Source: Patescibacteria group bacterium (GTDB lineage: Bacteria; Patescibacteriota; Minisyncoccia; Phycocordibacterales; UBA1006). From it: a stretch of DNA of 27,816 bases. Shown here piece by piece: positions 7,738 to 13,876 of this stretch. A program made the translations under genes and the position numbers. Under the pieces are notes generated by a model. It worked only from the letters and a program-made list of their open reading frames with translations. It made no database searches and was not told where the DNA came from. Position 1 is the first letter of the stretch. Each line of letters begins with the position of its first letter. The stretch lies in NCBI GenBank assembly GCA_020428585.1, contig JAGQMP010000020.1:1-27816 (forward strand), written 5' to 3'.

Positions 7738-7843
7738 CTAAAACCCCGCATTTCTGCGTTGCTTTCGTTACTCGGCTTGTCATCGTAGGTAGACTACGCC
7801 TCCAAGCACTCGCACCTCAGCGCCTTGAACTACGAAGTTTTAG
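7738..7843. repeat. Candidate structured dispersed repeat or MITE-like element
   Basis: About 106 bases bounded by short inverted ends, CTAAAAC (7738-7744) and GTTTTAG (7837-7843). Inside are a GCATTTCTGC hairpin at the left and a central CGTAG-GTAGA-CTACG hairpin flanked by CTTG and CAAG. It is non-coding and GC-richer than the flanks. Only one copy is in the window. The layout resembles small extragenic repeats, but I cannot check copy number. A structured RNA is the main alternative. Confidence 0.35.
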
Positions 7844-7880
7844 AGATTTTTTAAATTAAACTTGTAATTAATGACTATAG

Positions 7881-7924
7881 ACCCGCACACCTGTAAAAAC
7901 TTGAATTTTTATAGGTGTGCGGGT
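7881..7924. promoter_or_regulatory. Large inverted repeat centred on the yqeY -35 element
   Basis: Arms 7881-7899 and 7906-7924 pair over 19 positions (12 perfect, one G-T, six perfect). The loop CTTGAA contains the start of the -35 hexamer. It is centred 35.5 bases before the ATG. It could be an operator or a cruciform. It has no following T run, so it is not a normal terminator. Confidence 0.6.
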
Positions 7925-7929
7925 AAACT
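7901..7929 (+). promoter_or_regulatory. yqeY promoter, predicted leaderless
   Basis: TTGAAT (7901-7906), a 17-bp spacer and TAAACT (7924-7929), then 8 bases to the chosen ATG at 7938. Confidence 0.65.
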
Positions 7930-7937
7930 TCATTCGT

Positions 7938-8387
7938 ATGACTCTACAAGAACAAATGAAAGAAAATATGAAGGCAGCCATGAAAGAAAAGAATATGGCG
8001 GCCGTTACGACCTATCGCGGATTGATGTCAGCGATGACCAACGCGGTGGTTGCAGCCGGCAAAGCACCTGACACCGCTGTTGATGATGCGATGGCCATGG
8101 AGGTATTAACCAAAGAGGCCAAGAAACGCAAAGATTCAATCCAGCAGTATACTGATGCCGGCCGACCTGAACTAGCCGAAGACGAACAGGCGGAACTTGC
8201 GATCATCGAAAAATTCCTCCCAGAGATGATGTCAAAAGACGAGATCAAAACAATCGCTGAGGCAAAGGTCGCCGATCTGGGCGCTGATGCTAACAAGGGG
8301 CAGGTGATGGGAGCCCTGATGGCTGAATTGAAAGGCAAGGCCGATGGAGGAGATGTTAAGGCCGTCGTCGATGAACTACTCGCATAA
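7938..8387 (+). CDS. yqeY: GatB/YqeY domain protein
   Basis: 149 residues, the usual YqeY length. The fold is the helical YqeY domain that is also the C-terminal tRNA-binding tail of GatB. Typical segments are MTLQEQMKENMKAAMKEKN at the start, VTTYRGLMSA, then AELAIIEKFLPEMMSKDEIK and GQVMGALMAELKGKADG. Stand-alone YqeY is widespread and thought to act with amidotransferase or tRNA, but its role is not firmly known. The frame is open to an earlier ATG at 7917, but the later ATG fits the family start and sits 8 bases after the -10. The terminator hairpin straddles the stop codon. Confidence 0.93.
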   Translation: MTLQEQMKENMKAAMKEKNMAAVTTYRGLMSAMTNAVVAAGKAPDTAVDDAMAMEVLTKEAKKRKDSIQQYTDAGRPELAEDEQAELAIIEKFLPEMMSKDEIKTIAEAKVADLGADANKGQVMGALMAELKGKADGGDVKAVVDELLA

Positions 8388-8402
8388 GCAGGGTAGTTTT
8401 TT
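8374..8402 (+). terminator. yqeY terminator
   Basis: AACTACTC (8374-8381) pairs with GGGTAGTT (8391-8398) and a T run follows. The stop codon is in the loop. Confidence 0.75.
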
Positions 8403-8410
8403 ATTGTCTA

Positions 8411-8452
8411 TCACATCATTCATAAATTCGTACGAATTTACGAATGATGTGA
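8411..8452. promoter_or_regulatory. 42-base palindrome (family member P3)
   Basis: A palindrome centred at 8431.5 with one mismatched position pair. Its inner 28 bases (8418-8445) follow the same ATTC-N4-ATTCGTAC-S-AAT-N4-GAAT pattern as the elements at 1251-1278 and 8478-8505. Confidence 0.7.
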
Positions 8453-8477
8453 TTTGTTTAATCTTTTCTATGAATTC

Positions 8478-8505
8478 ATTCTAGTATTCGTACGAATACT
8501 AGAAT
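8478..8505. promoter_or_regulatory. Perfect 28-base palindrome (family member P2)
   Basis: A perfect palindrome with core ATTCGTACGAAT, centred at 8491.5. It lies exactly 60 bases from P3 and 60.5 bases before the ATG of the holin-like gene. It is probably an operator. Confidence 0.75.
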
Positions 8506-8514
8506 AACTATTGT

Positions 8515-8543
8515 TTGCGTATTGTTAGTAGAGGTTTTACACT
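8515..8543 (+). promoter_or_regulatory. Promoter of the holin-like gene, predicted leaderless
   Basis: TTGCGT (8515-8520), a 17-bp spacer and TACACT (8538-8543), then 8 bases to the ATG. Confidence 0.65.
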
Positions 8544-8551
8544 AGAAGGGT

Positions 8552-8893
8552 ATGAAAAAATTTATCATTACGACAATTGGTCTTGGGTTAGTGGTGTATT
8601 ACGTTTTGCCGTACCTGATTGATGGCATCACGATTGATGGAGGACGGACAGCCATCATTGCCGCGCTGCTCTTTGCCGTGATCAACTTTGCGGTTAAGCC
8701 AGTCTTGCGTGTGATTACGATGCCGTTGAACCTTCTTACCTTTGGTCTCTTTGGGCTTGGGGTAAATGTCCTCTTGTTCTGGTTCGTGGCCTCGATTATC
8801 GATGGGTTTGCCGTTGCGAACTTTACCGCGGCCTTGTGGGGTGCGATTGGTATGACGGTGGCGAACTGGATCCTGGACAAACTCACTGATTAA
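8552..8893 (+). CDS. Phage-holin-4 superfamily membrane protein (PF04020-like)
   Basis: 113 residues with four hydrophobic helices (about 3-20, 29-46, 57-81 and 85-108). The family pattern is clear: KPVLRVITMPLNLLTFGLFGLGVN in the middle and DGFAVANF in the second half. Many bacteria have such proteins; despite the family name there is no phage context here, and the function is unknown. It is probably an ordinary inner membrane protein. Two 28-base-class palindromes lie upstream of its promoter, suggesting regulated expression. The terminator hairpin overlaps the stop codon. Confidence 0.85.
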   Translation: MKKFIITTIGLGLVVYYVLPYLIDGITIDGGRTAIIAALLFAVINFAVKPVLRVITMPLNLLTFGLFGLGVNVLLFWFVASIIDGFAVANFTAALWGAIGMTVANWILDKLTD

Positions 8894-8912
8894 CCCTGTC
8901 TGTAGGGTTTTT
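8892..8912 (+). terminator. Terminator of the holin-like gene
   Basis: AACCCT (8892-8897) pairs with AGGGTT (8904-8909), and five Ts follow from 8908. The next promoter starts only 4 bases later. Confidence 0.75.
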
Positions 8913-8915
8913 CTT

Positions 8916-8944
8916 TTGCAGAAATCAAGACTCGCCGATATACT
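8916..8944 (+). promoter_or_regulatory. Promoter of the MYG1 gene, predicted leaderless
   Basis: TTGCAG (8916-8921), a 17-bp spacer and TATACT (8939-8944), then 6 bases to the ATG. Confidence 0.65.
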
Positions 8945-8950
8945 GGGTTT

Positions 8951-9874
8951 ATGATTTTCCCATTTACTAAAAAAACCCTGATCGTTACGCACAGCGGGTC
9001 TTTTCATGCGGATGATATTTTTGCCTGTGCAACGATTACCTTGTATCTGAAACGTCTTGGCAAACCTTATCGAATTGTCAGGACCCGTGATGAAGTTCTG
9101 ATCAAGAAAGCCGATATTGTGATTGATGTTGGTGGTATTCACGACCCTGGGACGAATCGTTTTGATCACCATCAACCAGGCGGGGCTGGTGAACGTGACG
9201 GGGGTATTCCTTACGCTGCTTTTGGGCTGGTCTGGGAGGCGTATGGACCTTTGCTCAGCAAGGGAAGTGAAGACGTATTTAATGATATCGACCGCCGCAT
9301 TGTTCAACCAATTGACGCGATTGATAATGGTATCAGTATCAGTGAACCAACTGATTGTGGTGTTTGCGATTATGGTATCCATGGCATCGTCGGGGCTTAT
9401 CAGAATACCTGGAAAGAGGCAGGCGATGATGATACTCAAGTCTCGAGTTTTATCACCTTGGTCGATTTTTTCCGCGATCTCCTCGATCGAGAACTACAAC
9501 GATCAGAACATCGCCTCGAGATGATTGACGTCATCAAAGAGGTCTACGACAACACTGAAGATAAACGCATCCTTGAAATTCCATATCACGTATCAGTTGG
9601 CGCTTTGGTGCAAGTGCTCGACCGACATAAAGAAGTTATGTTTATCGTCTGTCGATCAAATACCAACTGGAAAGCCCTCGCTATGAGAAAAGAAGCTTGT
9701 TCGTTCGAGAATCGAAAGTCACTACCAGCGGCATGGGCCGGCAAGCGAGGAAAAGAGTTCGCCGAAATCAGCGGAGTTTTTGATGCGGTATTTTGTCATA
9801 ACGCCAGATTTATGGCCGTCGCCGAATCTCGAGAAGGTGCGAGACGCTTGGCGGAAATTGCTCTTAAGGGTTAG
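8951..9874 (+). CDS. MYG1 family protein (UPF0160), DHH-like metal-dependent phosphoesterase
   Basis: 307 residues, full length for the bacterial family. The first motif is THSGSFHADDIFA (about 13-25); the second is DVGGIHDPGTNRFDHHQ (about 59-75). These His/Asp clusters are the metal site shared with DHH phosphoesterases. The eukaryotic member MYG1 is a 3'-5' RNA exonuclease, so a nuclease or phosphoesterase role is likely but unproven here. The C-terminal half has conserved VSNTNWKALAMRKE-like and CHNARFMAVAESREGA segments. It is a single gene between two promoters; obg follows after 51 bases with its own promoter. Confidence 0.88.
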   Translation: MIFPFTKKTLIVTHSGSFHADDIFACATITLYLKRLGKPYRIVRTRDEVLIKKADIVIDVGGIHDPGTNRFDHHQPGGAGERDGGIPYAAFGLVWEAYGPLLSKGSEDVFNDIDRRIVQPIDAIDNGISISEPTDCGVCDYGIHGIVGAYQNTWKEAGDDDTQVSSFITLVDFFRDLLDRELQRSEHRLEMIDVIKEVYDNTEDKRILEIPYHVSVGALVQVLDRHKEVMFIVCRSNTNWKALAMRKEACSFENRKSLPAAWAGKRGKEFAEISGVFDAVFCHNARFMAVAESREGARRLAEIALKG

Positions 9875-9888
9875 CACACCGGAGGTTT

Positions 9889-9916
9889 TTGACTTATCAC
9901 GCAAAAGCCCTACACT
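9889..9916 (+). promoter_or_regulatory. obg promoter, predicted near-leaderless
   Basis: TTGACT (9889-9894), a 16-bp spacer and TACACT (9911-9916), then 9 bases to the ATG. Confidence 0.68.
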
Positions 9917-9925
9917 AATTTCATT

Positions 9926-10900
9926 ATGGCATTGGTTGATGAAGTACAATTAGATATTACCGCTGGTAACGGCGGGGATGGGGTGGTCAGGTGGCGGACC
10001 GAGAAATTCAAACCAAAGGGTGGTCCCTGTGGGGGAAATGGTGGTGCGGGTGGTTCAGTGATTGCCGAGGCGGTCGCTGACCTTGCGTACCTTGATTTTT
10101 ATCTGAGGAAAAAGAATTTCTCAGCCCAGCATGGCGAACCAGGCGGCAGCAATAGCAAAGAAGGCAAGAATGGGGAAGACCTCGTTCTGAAGTTCCCACG
10201 TGGGAGCGTCATCACCAATCAATCGACCGGTGAGGTTGTTGACCTTGCTGAGGTTGGCGATCAAGTCACCCTCCTTCGCGGAGGAAAGGGAGGTCTTGGG
10301 AACGAACACTTTAAATCATCCACTAATACTACCCCCTACGAATGGACACCCGGTACCCCAGGAGAAGAAGCACATTTCAATGTTGAATTACGTCTGTTTG
10401 CTGATGCTGGGTTTGTCGGTCTGCCGAGCGCTGGAAAGTCGACATTATTAAATGCATTAACGAATGCTAAATCAAAGGTTGGTGCCTATCATTTCACCAC
10501 GCTTGACCCACACCTTGGCGAAATGCACGGTCATATTCTGGCTGACATTCCTGGAATTATTGAAGGTGCGTCAGAAGGAAAAGGCCTTGGCCATAAATTC
10601 TTGCGGCATATCAGACGTACCCGAGAAATCATTCATGTGGTTGCAGCTGATAGCGAAGACCCTGCGCACGATTACCAGGTTATCCGAACGGAATTGGAAC
10701 GTTATGATCAGGATCTTGCGGATAAAGATGAAATTATCCTCATTTCAAAGACTGATCTGGTTGATGAAAAGACCCTTGAAATGATTTTAAAGGATCTTGC
10801 CAAGGTATCCGGTCACGACCGAATCTATACCTACAGCGCATATGATCAAGATTCGATTGATCAATTTAAAAAGGTGCTGACTAACCATCTGCAAAAATAA
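9926..10900 (+). CDS. obg: Obg GTPase
   Basis: 324 residues. The Gly-rich Obg fold takes up residues 1-158, and a GTPase domain follows: G1 GLPSAGKST (165-173), switch I YHFTTLDPHLG, and G3 DIPGIIEGASEGKGLGHKFL (207-226). G4 is SKTD (274-277), an Asn-to-Ser change from NKxD, and G5 is near YSAYDQDS. There is no C-terminal OCT domain, as in many Obg proteins. Obg is an essential GTPase linked to 50S ribosome assembly and stress. The gene stands alone between a near-consensus promoter and a hairpin terminator. Confidence 0.96.
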   Translation: MALVDEVQLDITAGNGGDGVVRWRTEKFKPKGGPCGGNGGAGGSVIAEAVADLAYLDFYLRKKNFSAQHGEPGGSNSKEGKNGEDLVLKFPRGSVITNQSTGEVVDLAEVGDQVTLLRGGKGGLGNEHFKSSTNTTPYEWTPGTPGEEAHFNVELRLFADAGFVGLPSAGKSTLLNALTNAKSKVGAYHFTTLDPHLGEMHGHILADIPGIIEGASEGKGLGHKFLRHIRRTREIIHVVAADSEDPAHDYQVIRTELERYDQDLADKDEIILISKTDLVDEKTLEMILKDLAKVSGHDRIYTYSAYDQDSIDQFKKVLTNHLQK

Positions 10901-10924
10901 AACCCGCCTAAGCAGGTTTTTTTA
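10900..10924. terminator. obg terminator, shared with the convergent gene
   Basis: An AAAACC-C-GC stem pairs with GC-A-GGTTTT across a short loop with one mismatch, followed by seven or more Ts. The stop codon of the opposite gene lies inside it. Confidence 0.7.
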
Positions 10925-11282
10925 TTGTAAAAATTTGAAAAAATGAATTTAATTTCCTTCGGGTAAAACGATCAATTATTTTTTCTATTTTATCGTATTC
11001 CAGAAGCCTTACCATCTTTTGTGGGGTCACATCAATCCTCTTATGGAATAACCCATTATCTTCACCTCTAGTTATTTTCAATGTTTTTAACCTCTCAAGT
11101 AGCTCAAAACTAGAATTTATTTGTAATTCAATATGAACAAATTCGATATTCTCATCAGAGAACATCTCCTTCATATAATTTGATTGAGGTGCTATGCATC
11201 CGAGATGTATACCTTCAGTTATTAGAATACCGAAGCTTTCAATGGATCTCCAATTACGAGGGTAATATAAAAAATATCTCAT
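10908..11282 (-). CDS. Hypothetical AT-rich orphan protein
   Basis: 124 residues, unrecognised. The protein has no signal peptide or transmembrane helix. It contains a beta-rich start (YFLYYPRNW, GILITEGIHLG) and a charged helical C-terminal half rich in Lys, Arg and Ile. The size and pattern suggest a small soluble cytosolic protein. It is much more AT-rich than obg and gatB on either side, and has its own near-consensus promoter, an A-rich leader without Shine-Dalgarno, and the shared terminator. This fits a recently acquired or fast-evolving cassette. Confidence 0.55.
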   Translation of the reverse strand: MRYFLYYPRNWRSIESFGILITEGIHLGCIAPQSNYMKEMFSDENIEFVHIELQINSSFELLERLKTLKITRGEDNGLFHKRIDVTPQKMVRLLEYDKIEKIIDRFTRRKLNSFFQIFTIKKPA

Positions 11283-11306
11283 AGAGTATATGTTTTTGTT
11301 TTTTCT

Positions 11307-11335
11307 AGGATATAAATTGTTTTTGAATAAGTCAA
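11307..11335 (-). promoter_or_regulatory. Promoter of the orphan gene at 10908-11282
   Basis: On the minus strand, TTGACT (11330-11335), a 17-bp spacer and TATCCT (11307-11312); the leader is about 18 bases. Confidence 0.6.
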
Positions 11336-11342
11336 ATATCTA

Positions 11343-11370
11343 TTGTTTTTCAGGCGTCTTCCTTTAGAAT
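11343..11370 (+). promoter_or_regulatory. gatB promoter, predicted leaderless
   Basis: TTGTTT (11343-11348), a 16-bp spacer and TAGAAT (11365-11370), then 7 bases to the ATG. Confidence 0.6.
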
Positions 11371-11377
11371 ACAGACC

Positions 11378-12805
11378 ATGACTACCGATATGAAAGGTTA
11401 CACCGCGACGATTGGACTTGAGATTCACGCTCACCTCAAGACTAAGACCAAGATGTTCTCGCGATCACTGAACGATCCCTACCACGGAGAGCCAAATGAC
11501 AATATCTCGCCGATTGATCTCGCACATCCGGGAACCTTACCAACCATCAATGAACAAGCCATCGAACACATGGTCAGGATTGGACTTGCGGTTAATGGCC
11601 AGGTTGCAAACTTTACGGAATTTGATCGGAAAAATTATTTTTATCCTGACATTCCAAAGGGTTACCAGATTTCACAGTATAAATATCCTATTGTGTCAGG
11701 TGGTAGTTTGGCAGGCTTTGCCTTAACCCGTATCCACCTCGAAGAAGATACCGCCACCTCGAAACATTACGACGACTACTCGCTGCTTGATTTTAATCGT
11801 GCTGGCGCGCCATTAATGGAGTTGGTGACTGAACCTGTTCTTCACACCGCTGAAGACGTTATGACCTTTGCTCGGGAATTGCAATTACTGATGCGTTACC
11901 TTGGGGTTGGGGACGCCAACATTGAAAAAGGCGAGATGCGTATCGAAGTGAATCTATCGGTATCTAAAACTGATGAACTGGGTGTTAAAAACGAAGTAAA
12001 AAACATCGGTTCTATATCTTCTGCCGGACGCGCGGTTGAATATGAAATCAGACGTCAGATTGAAGTTCTCGAATCAGGAGGAATCCTAACCCAAGAAACC
12101 CGTGGATGGGACGACCACAAGGGAATCACGTTTTCACAACGTTCAAAAGAAGACGCCAAAGATTACCGCTATTTTCCAGAACCAGACTTACCAAAATTAT
12201 ACCTGCACGAGATCTATGATCTTGATGCGATGCGCGCTGATTTGCCTGAATTACCTGCAGCAAAACGTGTTCGTTATTCGGATGAATATGGCATCAAATC
12301 AGAAGACGTCGAAGCTTATATCGCCAACAAGTCAATGGCAGATTTCTTTGAATCCGTAGTGCATCAACTTGGTGATAATAAGGAAAACATCAAGACGGCA
12401 TCAAACTACGTCACCTCTGATATTGTTGGACTGGTGGCTTCAGGTGTCGTTACGGACGAGGTTTGGTCAGATTGTGATCCGGCATCGTTTGCGAAACTGA
12501 TTCAGATGGTAGTGAAGGGTGATTTGAACTCTCGCGGAGCCAAGGATATTCTTGCCAAAATCGTACAGGACGGCGGTGATCCTGAAATCCTTGCCGAATC
12601 TATGGGATTGAAACAAGATAATGATCCCGAGGTTTTGAAAGCGGTGGTAGAAAAAATTATTAGCGACAACCCTGACCAGGTTGCTGAATTCAAAGCAGGG
12701 AAAGATACCCTCATGAAATTCTTTGTTGGTATGGCGATGAAAGAGACCAAAGGAGCAGGGAACCCGACGATCCTAACACAACTATTTGAGGAATTATTGA
12801 AATAA
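11378..12805 (+). CDS. gatB: Asp-tRNA(Asn)/Glu-tRNA(Gln) amidotransferase subunit B
   Basis: 475 residues, full length. GatB is the kinase/transamidation subunit of GatCAB, which converts mischarged Glu-tRNA(Gln) and Asp-tRNA(Asn). Motifs: GLEIHAHLKTKTKMFS at 13-28, a D-R-K-N-Y-F-Y-P-D-x-P-K-G-Y-Q-I-S-Q block near 84-101, DFNRAGAPLMELVTEP near 139-154, and DYRYFPEPDLP near 263. The C-terminal 150 residues form the YqeY-like tail domain. gatA and gatC are not adjacent. The start ATG gives MTTDMKGYTATIGLE; the internal Met5 is also possible, but the first fits the promoter spacing. An independent YqeY is at 7938. Confidence 0.97.
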   Translation: MTTDMKGYTATIGLEIHAHLKTKTKMFSRSLNDPYHGEPNDNISPIDLAHPGTLPTINEQAIEHMVRIGLAVNGQVANFTEFDRKNYFYPDIPKGYQISQYKYPIVSGGSLAGFALTRIHLEEDTATSKHYDDYSLLDFNRAGAPLMELVTEPVLHTAEDVMTFARELQLLMRYLGVGDANIEKGEMRIEVNLSVSKTDELGVKNEVKNIGSISSAGRAVEYEIRRQIEVLESGGILTQETRGWDDHKGITFSQRSKEDAKDYRYFPEPDLPKLYLHEIYDLDAMRADLPELPAAKRVRYSDEYGIKSEDVEAYIANKSMADFFESVVHQLGDNKENIKTASNYVTSDIVGLVASGVVTDEVWSDCDPASFAKLIQMVVKGDLNSRGAKDILAKIVQDGGDPEILAESMGLKQDNDPEVLKAVVEKIISDNPDQVAEFKAGKDTLMKFFVGMAMKETKGAGNPTILTQLFEELLK

Positions 12806-12833
12806 AAAAACCGCTCATTGAGCGGTTTTTTTA
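12805..12833. terminator. gatB terminator, shared with the convergent gene
   Basis: An A run plus CCGCTC (12811-12816) pairs with GAGCGG (12820-12825), then a long T run. The minus-strand gene stop lies just beyond it. Confidence 0.9.
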
Positions 12834-13016
12834 TTAAAATTTTTCAAGCATTAATTCGAAGAAGACCCTAAAGTCTTTCCAAAAATTTTTCCAAATCCAA
12901 TTGGCAAACAATAAGAATATGCAAAATACACAGAAGAAAATGATGTTCCATTTCCAAGCTATAGCAATTGCGATAATCAGAATAAAGGCATAACGTAATT
13001 TCTTATTCAATTCCAT
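12834..13016 (-). CDS. Small two-helix membrane protein
   Basis: 60 residues. Two adjacent hydrophobic helices (about 9-21 and 24-43) are rich in Trp, Phe and Ile. A basic N-terminus (NKKLR) and a charged C-terminus flank them. There is no recognisable family. It has its own promoter and shares the gatB terminator. The leader ends TTAAAACTAAAAATC before the ATG, similar to other orphan leaders. The frame is short but the transcription signals support a real gene. Confidence 0.5.
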   Translation of the reverse strand: MELNKKLRYAFILIIAIAIAWKWNIIFFCVFCIFLLFANWIWKNFWKDFRVFFELMLEKF

Positions 13017-13046
13017 GATTTTTAGTTTTAAGAGGTGTCAGAACCT

Positions 13047-13075
13047 ATTCTTATAAAATATTCTGATTTAGTCAA
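13047..13075 (-). promoter_or_regulatory. Promoter of the small membrane protein gene
   Basis: On the minus strand, TTGACT (13070-13075), a 17-bp spacer and AAGAAT (13047-13052); the -10 is weak. Confidence 0.45.
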
Positions 13076-13115
13076 GTTTCAGTATATATTCATATCTCTT
13101 CAAAGAGAACCACAT

Positions 13116-13144
13116 TTGTTTTTTTCTGAGGCTGCGGGTACACT
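13116..13144 (+). promoter_or_regulatory. pheST promoter, predicted leaderless
   Basis: TTGTTT (13116-13121), a 17-bp spacer and TACACT (13139-13144), then 7 bases to the ATG at 13152. This spacing helps fix the pheS start. Confidence 0.65.
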
Positions 13145-13151
13145 CAATACC

Positions 13152-13871
13152 ATGACACCAGAGGGAAAATTACACCCGCTCTCACAGACGATTAACACCA
13201 TTAACCAGATCTTTATTGATATGGGATTTGAAATTGCTGCTGGACCACATATCGAGGACCAGTGGCATAATTTTGACGCCTTGAACGTGCCTCAGGATCA
13301 CCCGGCACGTGACATGCAGGACACGTTTTTTATTAAGGGTTCACGGGATCATGTTTTACGCACCCATACCTCGTCGGTTCAGATTAGGTTTATGGAACAA
13401 TTCGTAAAAGAGGGAAAAGAATTGCCGCTAAAAGTTATTGCTCCTGGCATGGTATTTCGCCAAGAAGCGACTGATCGTACCCATGAGACGCAGTTTTACC
13501 AGGTCGAGGGTTTGGTGGTTGGTGAGGGAATTTCACTCGCACATTTAAAAGGAACACTTGAAGCCTTTCTTCAGAAATTCTATGGCCGCGAAATTGAATT
13601 TCGATTTCGGCCAGGCTATTTCCCCTTTGTCGAACCGGGAATTGAAATTGATTTGAAATTCGGTGATCGCTGGCTCGAGGTCCTCGGGGCCGGGATGGTG
13701 CACCCGAATGTTCTTCGTAATGTTGGGATTGATCCAGATGTATATTCAGGATTCGCCTTCGGGGTGGGTATTGATCGCCTGACGATGATGAAATACGGCA
13801 TCGAAGACATTCGCACGATGTACCAAGGTGACCTTCGTCTACATGATGCGGTCTATCCTGATACGAATTAA
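13152..13871 (+). CDS. pheS: Phenylalanyl-tRNA synthetase alpha subunit, catalytic core only
   Basis: 239 residues from the ATG at 13152; typical PheS is about 330-350. The sequence begins right at the catalytic domain (GKLHPLSQTINTINQIF), so the N-terminal coiled-coil arm that contacts tRNA is absent. Class II motifs are intact: APGMVFRQEATDRTHETQFYQVEG (motif 2 region) and FAFGVGIDRLTMMKYGIEDIR (motif 3). The open frame extends upstream to 13035, but those 39 residues look nothing like the arm and they include the promoter. pheT follows after 5 bases, probably co-transcribed. Together they charge tRNA(Phe). Confidence 0.93.
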   Translation: MTPEGKLHPLSQTINTINQIFIDMGFEIAAGPHIEDQWHNFDALNVPQDHPARDMQDTFFIKGSRDHVLRTHTSSVQIRFMEQFVKEGKELPLKVIAPGMVFRQEATDRTHETQFYQVEGLVVGEGISLAHLKGTLEAFLQKFYGREIEFRFRPGYFPFVEPGIEIDLKFGDRWLEVLGAGMVHPNVLRNVGIDPDVYSGFAFGVGIDRLTMMKYGIEDIRTMYQGDLRLHDAVYPDTN

Positions 13872-13876
13872 GATGT

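Noticed and set aside
7718..7783. Upstream extension of the exonuclease to an earlier ATG
   Set aside because: It would be encoded by the promoter and part of the candidate repeat, and the DnaQ fold begins properly at MKYTLIFIDTET.
8588..9439. Long minus-strand frame (283 residues) across the holin-like and MYG1 genes
   Set aside because: It is antisense to two clearly conserved genes and crosses a terminator and a promoter. Its composition is not protein-like and it has no start signal.
13035..13151. Upstream extension of pheS by 39 residues
   Set aside because: The extra residues do not resemble the PheS coiled-coil arm and contain the -35 and -10 elements; the later ATG fits the domain start.
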